This document shows, piece after piece, positions 1 through 4,789 of a DNA stretch of 6,698 bases. Source of the stretch: Acidobacteriota bacterium (GTDB lineage Bacteria; Acidobacteriota; Vicinamibacteria; Vicinamibacterales; JACQTH01); NCBI GenBank assembly GCA_016210935.1, contig JACQTH010000323.1:1-6698 (forward strand). Reading direction: 5' to 3'. Below the pieces are notes generated by a model. It worked only from the letters and a program-made list of their open reading frames with translations. It was not told where the DNA came from and searched no databases. Both the position numbers and the translations under genes were made by a program. Each line of letters starts with the position of its first letter. Position 1 is the first letter of the stretch.

Positions 1-136
1 GCCCGGGAGCCTCCTCAGCCAGGCCCTTCTCGACGCACCGTCGAATCATTTCGGCCAGCGATACGCCGCGCTCGCGGGCCTGCGCCCGCAAGCGCCGGGC
101 CTGCTGTTCGGTGAGCTGGATCTGGGTTCGGACCAT
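1..136 (-). CDS. Ribbon-helix-helix (CopG/VapB-like) antitoxin-type protein, 3' end outside window
   Basis: Forty-five codons are visible from an ATG at 136 to the left edge; the gene continues beyond it. The N-terminus begins MVRTQIQLTEQQARRL, a short beta strand (about residues 2-8) followed by two helices around residues 9-23 and 26-40 with a G24-V-S turn. This is the layout of dimeric RHH DNA-binding proteins, whose strands insert into the major groove. Such proteins are usually antitoxins that repress their own promoter, often next to a PIN-domain (VapC) toxin. Any toxin would lie outside the window, so that part is inference. The start is well supported: TTGACA-17 bp-TACATT upstream puts the predicted transcript start on the A of the ATG, and a GGGG run precedes it. 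A 12-bp palindrome sits in the promoter spacer. A non-toxin-linked RHH regulator is the alternative. Confidence 0.8.
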   Translation of the reverse strand, partial: MVRTQIQLTEQQARRLRAQARERGVSLAEMIRRCVEKGLAEEAPG

Positions 137-142
137 CCCCAA

Positions 143-171
143 AATGTAAGCACATCATGATGTAATGTCAA
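143..171 (-). promoter_or_regulatory. Promoter of the left-edge RHH gene (leaderless geometry)
   Basis: Read on the minus strand, a perfect -35 hexamer TTGACA (171-166) is followed by a 17-bp spacer and a -10 hexamer TACATT (148-143). Six bases (TTGGGG) then separate the -10 box from the ATG at 136. The expected transcription start therefore falls on the first base of the start codon. Consensus quality and ideal spacing make this the best promoter in the window. Confidence 0.7.
152..163. promoter_or_regulatory. Probable autoregulatory operator palindrome (ACATCATGATGT)
   Basis: This is a perfect 12-bp palindrome lying wholly within the spacer of the RHH promoter. RHH antitoxins typically bind short palindromes overlapping their own promoter, so autorepression is the natural inference. 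The hexamer ATGTAA occurs at 144-149 and again at 160-165, which could be half-sites for a second dimer. Confidence 0.5.
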
Positions 172-284
172 TGCCCCGGCTGCAGGGCGCCAGACCGTCG
201 CTCGCGCTCGTGGTAGGGGGAACTCCAGACTTCGCGTTCCGACATCCGGCGCATGATGTTCTCCAGCAGCCCGGCAGTACGCAT
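168..284 (-). CDS. Doubtful small ORF, 38 aa
   Basis: An ATG at 284 opens a 38-codon frame beginning MRTAGLLENIMRRMSEREVW, rich in charged residues, with two AGG triplets (AGGTAGG) shortly upstream that could serve as a ribosome binding site. Its TGA stop lies inside the -35 box of the following RHH gene. The frame also stays open upstream of the ATG, so this could instead be the tail of a decayed gene. I do not recognise the sequence. The residue mix is more protein-like than that of the other frames here, but the length gives weak statistical support. The rest of the 137-357 interval shows nothing else I can name. Confidence 0.25.
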   Translation of the reverse strand: MRTAGLLENIMRRMSEREVWSSPYHERERRSGALQPGH

Positions 285-357
285 CGAACCTACCTGACTC
301 GGTGGTTGTGCGCGCGGTCGGGCGAGCGCATCGTGAGGAGTCGTCGGGAGAGTCGCG

Positions 358-618
358 GTGAGCCTGATGGTTGTCGTTGTGGTGCTGACCTGGGTCGGGA
401 TCGGTGTCAGTTTTTGGTTTTGCGGTCAGCTGGTGCAGCAGCACGGACGAATCCTCGTGCGGCTGGAGGCACTGGAGGCGCAGGCGCGGGGCGCCGGATT
501 GGCGTCGGGCCAAGATAGCGGTCGATCAGATCCCGCACCACCGCCGCCTGGGAGCGGCCGGTCGCGTCGGCCTGATCTTTCAACATCTGGATGTGGCGGC
601 GATCCATCTTCAGGGTAA
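358..618 (+). pseudogene. Membrane-anchored N-terminal remnant, possibly of a redoxin/TlpA-like gene
   Basis: A GTG at 358 with a good Shine-Dalgarno sequence (GGGAGAG, 346-352) opens an 86-codon frame. Residues 3-24 form one strongly hydrophobic segment with a V-V-V-V-V run. They are followed by a short amphipathic or coiled-coil stretch (QQHGRILVRLEALEAQ, about residues 27-42) and a Pro/Gly/Ser-rich tail. A hydrophobic anchor followed by an L-E-A-L-E-A coil is a layout I associate with N-termini of membrane-tethered redoxin or thioredoxin-like proteins, but the catalytic domain is absent, so that identity is an inference. From about position 495 onward the frame is antisense to the RHH gene and reads as low-complexity residues. 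The most economical view is a gene truncated by a recombination joint near 495. A genuine small membrane protein is the alternative. Confidence 0.4.
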
Positions 619-628
619 CGGTTTCCAT
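407..628 (-). CDS. Orphan ribbon-helix-helix protein, 73 aa
   Basis: The ATG at 628 gives METVTLKMDRRHIQML, with a beta strand at residues 3-8, helix 1 at about 9-22, a G24-R-S turn and helix 2 at about 26-39 (QAAVVRDLIDRYL). This is a full RHH (CopG/MetJ-Arc fold) DNA-binding domain. Residues beyond about 45 are Pro/Ala/Arg-rich and antisense to the membrane-anchor ORF on the other strand, so the C-terminus probably reads through foreign sequence after a junction. No RelE, PIN or HicA-like toxin follows in the 120 bp downstream, so if this is an antitoxin it is an orphan. An imperfect inverted repeat immediately upstream suggests self-regulation. The domain assignment is firm, the biological partner unknown. 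Confidence 0.7.
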   Translation of the reverse strand: METVTLKMDRRHIQMLKDQADATGRSQAAVVRDLIDRYLGPTPIRRPAPAPPVPPAARGFVRAAAPADRKTKN

Positions 629-630
629 GA

Positions 631-672
631 GATCATGGTATTACCCGTGTGGCAGTTGGTCAATACCAGATC
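631..672 (-). promoter_or_regulatory. Inverted-repeat operator/promoter candidate of the 73-aa RHH gene
   Basis: The arms 631-645 (GATCATGGTATTACC) and 658-672 (GGTCAATACCAGATC) are reverse complements apart from one inserted base in each. On the minus strand the right arm contains a TTGACC and the left arm a TAATAC, but only 14 bp separate them, below the optimal sigma-70 spacing. The TAATAC box would start transcription about 3 nt before the ATG at 628. An RHH repressor binding both arms would cover the whole promoter. Confidence 0.4.
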
Positions 673-710
673 CCAGTCCGGCAGCGCGCCGGTTCGGACT
701 CCTGACTGGG
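672..710. repeat. Nested inverted repeats with mutually exclusive pairings
   Basis: CCCAGTC (672-678) is complementary to GACTGGG (704-710). Inside this pair AGTCCG (675-680) matches CGGACT (695-700) and CCGGC (678-682) matches GCCGG (688-692). The outer pairings share bases and exclude each other. There is no T-run, so this is not a clear terminator. It lies between the divergent RHH and DUF411 genes and upstream of the predicted DUF411 transcript, so a protein-binding site or a recombination relic are both possible. Confidence 0.4.
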
Positions 711-745
711 TGATTGCGGGCCCGCTAACCCGCCGTTGGCGGCGC

Positions 746-775
746 TCCACAGAAAATCCAATCTCCGGTTACACT
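746..775 (+). promoter_or_regulatory. Candidate promoter of the DUF411 operon (leaderless geometry)
   Basis: TCCACA (746-751), an 18-bp spacer and TACACT (770-775) precede the ATG at 782 by six bases, putting the predicted transcription start on the A of the start codon. Each hexamer matches the sigma-70 consensus at four of six positions. No Shine-Dalgarno sequence lies before the ATG, which fits a leaderless message. Confidence 0.45.
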
Positions 776-781
776 TGGATC

Positions 782-1249
782 ATGCGCTACGCCCTATATT
801 CAGCTCTCCTGATCGTCGTCCTGAGCATCGCGGGCCTGGCGGTGGCCCAGCCTGGCTTGCCGCCGATGCAGGTTTACAAATCCCCGAGCTGCGGTTGCTG
901 TGTGAAATGGATTGAATATTTCCGGCAGCAGGGGTTCAAGGTGACCACGACCGACGTGCCGGAAATTCAGACGATCAAGAAAGCGCACGACATTTCCGAG
1001 ACGCTGGCCTCCTGCCACACCGCGCTCGTCGGCGGCTACATCGTCGAAGGGCACGTCCCGGTTGAGGATGTGAAGCGGCTGCTGAAGGAGCGGCCGAAGA
1101 TTGCGGGTATCGCCGTTCCAGGGATGCCCATCGGATCGCCCGGGATGGAGGGGGCGAACCCGCAAACCTATAATGTCTTTTCCTTCGACAAGCAGGGCGC
1201 AATAGCGATTTTCTCGACCCACCGACCTGACAAGGGGCTCATTCGGTGA
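782..1249 (+). CDS. DUF411 family metal-binding protein, exported, 155 aa
   Basis: Residues 1-22 form a signal peptide or signal anchor (MRY, a hydrophobic run, then A-V-A-Q), so the protein probably acts outside the cytoplasm. The mature part has the DUF411 hallmarks in order: V-Y-K-S-P-S-C-G-C-C with Cys37, Cys39 and Cys40; S-C-H-T with Cys78 and His79; VGGYIVEGHVP (83-93); and the Met/Gly/Pro loop GMPIGSPGME (114-123). The family has a thioredoxin-like outline, is often found beside copper-handling genes, and its Cys/His/Met residues suggest binding of a soft metal; its precise function is not settled. The ATG at 782 is preferred over upstream in-frame codons because it starts the signal peptide and sits six bases after a -10 box. 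Its TGA overlaps the GTG of the next gene by 4 bp, so the two are translationally coupled. No copper ATPase, CopZ or multicopper oxidase is nearby, which is unusual context for this family. Confidence 0.92.
   Translation: MRYALYSALLIVVLSIAGLAVAQPGLPPMQVYKSPSCGCCVKWIEYFRQQGFKVTTTDVPEIQTIKKAHDISETLASCHTALVGGYIVEGHVPVEDVKRLLKERPKIAGIAVPGMPIGSPGMEGANPQTYNVFSFDKQGAIAIFSTHRPDKGLIR
1232..1237 (+). promoter_or_regulatory. Ribosome binding site deciding the GTG start at 1246
   Basis: AAGGGG lies 8 nt before the GTG at 1246 and inside the end of the DUF411 gene. The alternative ATG at 1258 has no comparable purine run, so this site supports translation from the GTG that overlaps the upstream stop. Confidence 0.6.
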
Positions 1250-2202
1250 CGAACGAGATGTCCAACCTGAAACTGAAGACCGCACTGGCCGCCCGCGGCC
1301 ACACCCAGGCGCTCCTCGACGGCTCGGTGACGCCGCGAACGTGCGCCTTCGAGTTCGAAGAGGCTCCGGTCATCATCAAAGTGTTCCGCCGCATGGTGCG
1401 CGGGCTGGAATTCGACGTCTCCGAGATGGCCATGACCACGTACCTTTGCGCCCGCGCCCACGGGAAGGCGTTCACGGCGATTCCGGCCTTCCCGATGCGG
1501 GCGTTCCATCACGGCGCGATCCTGCACAACGTGAAGACGGGAATTCGGAGCCCGAAGGATCTCGAGGGGAGACGCGTCGGCGTGAACCGCGGCTACACCG
1601 TGACGACAGGGCTCTGGGCGCGCAGCATTTTGCAGCACGAGTACGGGGTCGACCTTGCGCGAATCACGTGGGTCCTTTCCGGCGACGAGCACGTCGCGGA
1701 GTACCGGCCACCATCGAACGTCGTGCCGCTCGAGAACGGCAAGAAGATCGAAGACGTGCTGATATCGGGAGAGCTTCCGGCGGCTATCGGCGTCAAAGTC
1801 GATGCGCCTGACGTGAGGCCGCTGATTCCCAACGCGCGGGAGGCGGGCTTTGCGGCCCTGCGAGAGCGCGGCCTGTATCCAATCAACCACACCGTGGTGA
1901 TCAGGAACGACTTGCTCGCGGCGAATCCGGATCTCGCCGTGGACGTGTTCAACGCGTTCGCCGAAGCCAAGCGCCAGTACGTCGAGCGCCTCGCACAGCG
2001 TCAGATTCCGGAGCCTTCAACTGACGACGAATTCTTCCGAGGGGTGATGGAGATCAGGGGCGACCCGCTGCCGTACGGCATCGAGCCGAATCGACAGATG
2101 CTGGAAGCCATCGTCCAGCACGCCGTGGAGCAGGGGGTCATCCCGGAGCGTGTCGCCGTCGAGGAACTGTTCCCGCGGAACACGCGTGCCCTCACGGGCT
2201 AA
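1246..2202 (+). CDS. 4,5-dihydroxyphthalate decarboxylase-like protein, 318 aa
   Basis: The protein resembles the 4,5-dihydroxyphthalate decarboxylase (Pht5-type) family, whose fold is related to type 2 periplasmic binding proteins. Visible family features are the FRRMVRGLEFDVSEMAMTTY stretch (47-66), IPAFPMRAFHHGAI (79-92), the P-K-D-L-E-G-R-R-V-G-V segment (103-113) and the C-terminal D-P-L-P-Y-G-I-E-P-N-R (273-283) followed by EQGVIPERVAVEELF (295-309). Length is close to the usual 320-330. There is no signal peptide, so a cytoplasmic enzyme is more likely than a transporter binding protein. Known members decarboxylate aromatic dicarboxylates; this one's substrate is unknown and many relatives are annotated only as substrate-binding proteins. 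The GTG start is chosen because AAGGGG (1232-1237) lies 8 nt upstream and GTGA overlaps the DUF411 stop. An ATG at 1258 is a weaker alternative. It converges on the GntR gene with 38 bp between them. Confidence 0.82.
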   Translation: MTNEMSNLKLKTALAARGHTQALLDGSVTPRTCAFEFEEAPVIIKVFRRMVRGLEFDVSEMAMTTYLCARAHGKAFTAIPAFPMRAFHHGAILHNVKTGIRSPKDLEGRRVGVNRGYTVTTGLWARSILQHEYGVDLARITWVLSGDEHVAEYRPPSNVVPLENGKKIEDVLISGELPAAIGVKVDAPDVRPLIPNAREAGFAALRERGLYPINHTVVIRNDLLAANPDLAVDVFNAFAEAKRQYVERLAQRQIPEPSTDDEFFRGVMEIRGDPLPYGIEPNRQMLEAIVQHAVEQGVIPERVAVEELFPRNTRALTG

Positions 2203-2207
2203 ACGGC

Positions 2208-2242
2208 AGACGACGATTCCCTGCGGGCCGTACCCGCCGTCT
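2208..2242. terminator. Weak bidirectional hairpin between convergent genes
   Basis: GCGGG (2223-2227) and CCCGC (2233-2237) form a 5-bp stem with a 5-base loop. AGACG (2208-2212) and CGTCT (2238-2242) can extend it across a 10-base bulge. Its position between two convergent stops suits a shared terminator, but there is no T-run on either strand, so intrinsic termination is unproven. Confidence 0.25.
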
Positions 2243-2996
2243 AACAGATTCGCCGATCCGCGGAAGGCTGTTCCTGGCCGTCACCGCCGACCTGAAGATG
2301 CCGGGCGAGCGACTCGCCGATGCCTCCCTGGATCTGCCCGATGTGCTCCAACATCAGTCGCTCTGCCGCCTCTTCGTCGTGGCGCTGGATGGCGTCGAAG
2401 ATCAGCCGGTGAAACCGGCAGACGCCCTCCTGAACCGGCCGCGGCACGTCGATCTTCGTCACGATTTCGAGCGTCAGGTCGGCAAGCGCGTTCATGAGCG
2501 TCGAGAGCGGCAGGTTGTGCGCGCACTCGGCAACCGTTCGGTGGAACGCGAGATTGGACGGACGATAGGTCCCTTTGCGCGCCAGCCGCGTTTCCTGCCG
2601 CTCGACCACCATTTGAAGGCGAGTCAGATCCTCCGACGTGGCCCGGCGAGCCGCCAGCCTGGCCACGGGGGGTTCAATCATGATCCGGGCCTCGGTGAGC
2701 TCCTGATGCGACACGCGGCCGAGCCGCAGGACCATCGAGAGCGACCGGTGCACCGTGCCATGATCGACTTCCGAGACGAAGGCTCCGCCCTCCGCCCCCC
2801 GACGGATCGTCAGCAGCCCGAGCTCCTCCAGGGAGCGGTAGGCCTCGCGGACGGAGACACGACTCGTGTTGTAGCGGCGAGCCATTTCGCGCTCGGCGGG
2901 CAGGCGGGCGCCGATGCTCAACGTGCCGCGCGAGATCTGGCGCCGGATGCGCCTCGCAATGACGTCTGAGATCCTGGTGGCCGCTCGTCTGGGCAT
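2241..2996 (-). CDS. GntR-family transcriptional regulator, FadR/FCD subfamily, 251 aa
   Basis: The N-terminal winged helix-turn-helix covers about residues 8-75, with the GntR signature L-P-A-E-R-E-M-A-R-R-Y (32-42), S-R-V-S-V-R-E-A (45-52) and a wing ending R-R-G-A-E-G-G-A-F-V (65-74). The C-terminal helical FCD domain (about 95-230) normally binds a carboxylate effector through a metal held by Asp and three His. His152, His196 and His218 are at the expected spots (F-H-R, C-R-F-H, L-E-H), but the usual Asp four residues before the first His is Asn148. Such regulators usually repress catabolic operons until a small organic acid binds. It lies 55 bp behind the hydrolase gene with its own promoter in the gap, so it probably controls the neighbouring operon and perhaps itself; that is inference. 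ATG 2996 is used. The TTG immediately before it (2999) coincides with the predicted transcript start. Confidence 0.9.
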   Translation of the reverse strand: MPRRAATRISDVIARRIRRQISRGTLSIGARLPAEREMARRYNTSRVSVREAYRSLEELGLLTIRRGAEGGAFVSEVDHGTVHRSLSMVLRLGRVSHQELTEARIMIEPPVARLAARRATSEDLTRLQMVVERQETRLARKGTYRPSNLAFHRTVAECAHNLPLSTLMNALADLTLEIVTKIDVPRPVQEGVCRFHRLIFDAIQRHDEEAAERLMLEHIGQIQGGIGESLARHLQVGGDGQEQPSADRRIC

Positions 2997-3005
2997 CAAG
3001 GCGCC

Positions 3006-3034
3006 ATTCTGATGAATGCCTGCAGGAAGGTCAA
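3006..3034 (-). promoter_or_regulatory. Promoter of the GntR gene with a palindrome in the spacer
   Basis: On the minus strand TTGACC (3034-3029), a 17-bp spacer and CAGAAT (3011-3006) form a good sigma-70 promoter. The predicted start is 2999, three bases before the ATG at 2996 and exactly on an in-frame TTG. The spacer contains the perfect 8-bp palindrome CCTGCAGG (3019-3026), a possible operator core for autoregulation, although it does not match a familiar FadR-type operator. Confidence 0.5.
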
Positions 3035-3051
3035 ACCACGCCTAACGGGCG

Positions 3052-3912
3052 CTATGCCCTCGCTGCAGCCCCGCCAAGGAACTCCAGCATCCGCGGCGGG
3101 ACGGTCTGCTCCGTCTGGGCATCCACGGCTACGTCCCAGTATTCAGCCTTTGGGAGGCACTCCTCCAGGTAACGGGCGGCAGACGTCGCGTGGGTCTGAT
3201 CCCGGCCGGGCACGATCAGCGCCGGAACCTCCAAACGCATCAGATCCTCCGGTTCGGCCCCTGGCGCGGTATCACGATCGAACAGGTTCTGCTCCATGCC
3301 GGTCACGATCAGCTTGTACTGATTGACGTCCTGGCGCGCGTACTCGTCGGCGAACACCTGATCTCGCCGGATCACGGACACCCACGGGCCGCCTCGCGGA
3401 TCCTCACCGAAGCTCCTGCCGTCGCGGCGAGCCAGCTCGACGACGTCGCGCAGGCCGTGCTGGTGAACGAACACTAGGTGCTGGGCGAACCGCAGACGGC
3501 TGTTGATTCGATACTTCGCTCCGCCTACGGGCCAATACAGCAGGAGACTGAGCGTCATGTGGGGATGGGCCACCGCGAAAGCGACCGCCGGACAGCATCC
3601 CATGCATGCGCCCACGATGTGGGCGCGTTCGATCTTCAGGTGATCCACCAGCCCCTTGGCCTGCGCGACGTAGTGAGCCCATGAAATCGGCTCGATACGG
3701 CCGCCGGATTCTCCCGTCTCGCGCCGGTCGAAGATGATGCAGCTGTAGTCGTGCGACAGGTGCTGCACGGGCTTGATCCGCGCGTACACACCCTGCGTGC
3801 TCCACTTGTCGAGCGTCGCGTCGAACCCGCCCGGCGAGAACATCAGCAACGGCGGGCCGGAGCCGATCACTTCGTAACGGGTCCGGATGCCGTCCACAAC
3901 AGCGGTTGCCAC
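3052..3912 (-). CDS. Alpha/beta hydrolase with Cys in place of the nucleophilic Ser, 286 aa
   Basis: The fold is visible in order: strand and oxyanion region P-P-L-L-M-F-S-P-G-G-F-D (20-31), F-D-R-R-E-T-G-E-S-G-G (61-71), the nucleophile elbow H-I-V-G-A-C-M-G-C-C (98-107) and the acid strand P-A-L-I-V-P-G-R-D (230-238). The usual G-x-S-x-G is G101-A-Cys103-M-G105, a Cys nucleophile as in dienelactone hydrolase. Asp238 is the likely acid. The C-terminal segment where the base His normally sits (255-280) has no His, and the nearest candidate is His241, just after the acid. The reaction could be ester, thioester, lactone or C-C bond cleavage, or a non-hydrolytic role; I cannot choose. The GTG at 3912 is used because the fold starts there and the PanB-like stop is only 10 bp upstream. 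In-frame codons further upstream overlap the PanB-like gene and read as noise. Confidence 0.85.
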   Translation of the reverse strand: MATAVVDGIRTRYEVIGSGPPLLMFSPGGFDATLDKWSTQGVYARIKPVQHLSHDYSCIIFDRRETGESGGRIEPISWAHYVAQAKGLVDHLKIERAHIVGACMGCCPAVAFAVAHPHMTLSLLLYWPVGGAKYRINSRLRFAQHLVFVHQHGLRDVVELARRDGRSFGEDPRGGPWVSVIRRDQVFADEYARQDVNQYKLIVTGMEQNLFDRDTAPGAEPEDLMRLEVPALIVPGRDQTHATSAARYLEECLPKAEYWDVAVDAQTEQTVPPRMLEFLGGAAARA

Positions 3913-3922
3913 AGGTTTCTCG

Positions 3923-4786
3923 CTATACGGTTGGAGAAGCGCTCGACGGGACTCCGCCTCGAATCTGACGCGCCGCGCGGACGTCGTCCGCGTAGGCCTT
4001 GATGGCCTCGAGCGAAATCTGCGCGACGTTCGCGTAGCGATCCACCCCGTCGTCGACAGCAGATGCGAGATACCCGATGGCGGCGACGAGGGCCCGCACA
4101 CGCCCGTCCAGCCACGGACCGCCGCCGAGCCCTCCGATTACCGGAATGGCGATCGCACGCGCGACCACCGCGCCGGCCATCGGACCTGAGTTGGTGAAAT
4201 CGAGCAACACGGCGCCCGCCGCTTCCAACAGCTTCGCTTCCTCCAGGAGCTGATCTTTCATCTGCGCTGCCAGCTCCGGGCCGGCATTCGTCATGCCTCC
4301 ATATCTTGCGGCCGTGTGCGGCGTCACGCCGAATTGCGCCCACACCGGGACGCCGGCGCGCGTGATCGCTCGCACGGCATCCGGGAACTCGGACGCGCCG
4401 TCCAGCTTCACCATGTCGGCGCCACCTTCCTTTACCAGGCGAATGGCGGCGCTAACTGCGGTCTCAACGCCTTCCTGCAAGGGACCGAACGGGAAATCGC
4501 AACTGACGAGCGCGTTCGTGACGCCACGCCGCACCGCCTGACAGGCCAGGATCATCTGATCGAGCGTGACCTCGAGCTCGGTGCGATGACCCCAGAGGTT
4601 GACGCCGACCGAATCCCCCACTGACACGATGTCGACGCCGGCGCGGTCGACGATCTGCGCCATCTGGTAGTCGTACGCGACAACCCCGACGATCTTCCGG
4701 CCCTCGCGCTTCATCTGGTGAAGCGCCGGGATTGTGATTTTCTGACCCATCGTCCCCAAGGATGCCGGGGCCATCTTACCCGGCAT
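3923..4786 (-). CDS. Divergent PanB-like (ketopantoate hydroxymethyltransferase fold) enzyme, 287 aa
   Basis: The protein follows 3-methyl-2-oxobutanoate hydroxymethyltransferase through its length: V-A-Y-D-Y (36-40), V-G-D-S-V-G (56-61), T-L-D-Q-M-I (74-79), C-D-F-P-F-G (96-101), V-K-L-D-G (126-130), G-V-T-P-H-T (153-158) and I-P-V-I-G (214-218). By alignment by eye to E. coli PanB, metal ligands Asp45 and Asp84 correspond to Asp58 and Asp97 and Lys112 to Lys127. However, Glu114 becomes Asp129, Glu181 becomes Asp196 and His136 becomes Gln151. It also lacks the standard glycine-rich I-G-I-G-A-G end, having G-G-L-G-G-G-P-W-L-D instead. The superfamily binds 2-oxo acids with Mg2+, so a related aldol or lyase reaction on another oxo acid is likely; true pantothenate synthesis is doubtful, and no panC or panD is present. 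The start is 3 bp after the reductase stop; ATGs at 4774 and 4750 are alternatives, and the family match begins near 4750. Confidence 0.82.
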   Translation of the reverse strand: MPGKMAPASLGTMGQKITIPALHQMKREGRKIVGVVAYDYQMAQIVDRAGVDIVSVGDSVGVNLWGHRTELEVTLDQMILACQAVRRGVTNALVSCDFPFGPLQEGVETAVSAAIRLVKEGGADMVKLDGASEFPDAVRAITRAGVPVWAQFGVTPHTAARYGGMTNAGPELAAQMKDQLLEEAKLLEAAGAVLLDFTNSGPMAGAVVARAIAIPVIGGLGGGPWLDGRVRALVAAIGYLASAVDDGVDRYANVAQISLEAIKAYADDVRAARQIRGGVPSSASPTV

Positions 4787-4789
4787 TCA

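Noticed and set aside
46..513. 155-codon minus-strand frame across the left region
   Set aside because: It overlaps the RHH gene and the membrane-anchor ORF in other frames, and its composition (Arg, Thr, Pro, His) is typical of a GC-rich shadow.
716..725. GCGGGCCCGC palindrome as an operator
   Set aside because: A 10-bp GC-only palindrome is easily expected by chance in sequence this GC-rich and it has no promoter relationship I could establish.
404..781. Upstream extension of the DUF411 reading frame to an ATG at 404
   Set aside because: The residues before 782 are Arg/Trp-rich with no family match, they overlap two other ORFs, and the signal peptide starts exactly at 782.
933..940. GGTTCAAG inside the DUF411 gene as another copy of the intergenic repeat
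   Set aside because: It is a single unit that encodes the family's conserved G-F-K-V residues, so chance coding sequence explains it.
1168..1890. 240-codon minus-strand frame opposite the decarboxylase-like gene
   Set aside because: Shadow of a well supported plus-strand gene with a good start and conserved motifs.
2298..2969. 223-codon plus-strand frame opposite the GntR gene
   Set aside because: It is the antisense of a clear GntR/FCD coding sequence and shows no domain of its own.
3047..3059. GGGC/GCCC hairpin at the hydrolase stop as a terminator
   Set aside because: Only a 4-bp stem overlapping the stop codon, with no T-run after it on the minus strand.
3913..4101. N-terminal extension of the alpha/beta hydrolase frame
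   Set aside because: The extension lies inside the PanB-like gene in another frame and reads as Ser/Arg-rich noise; the fold begins just after the GTG at 3912.
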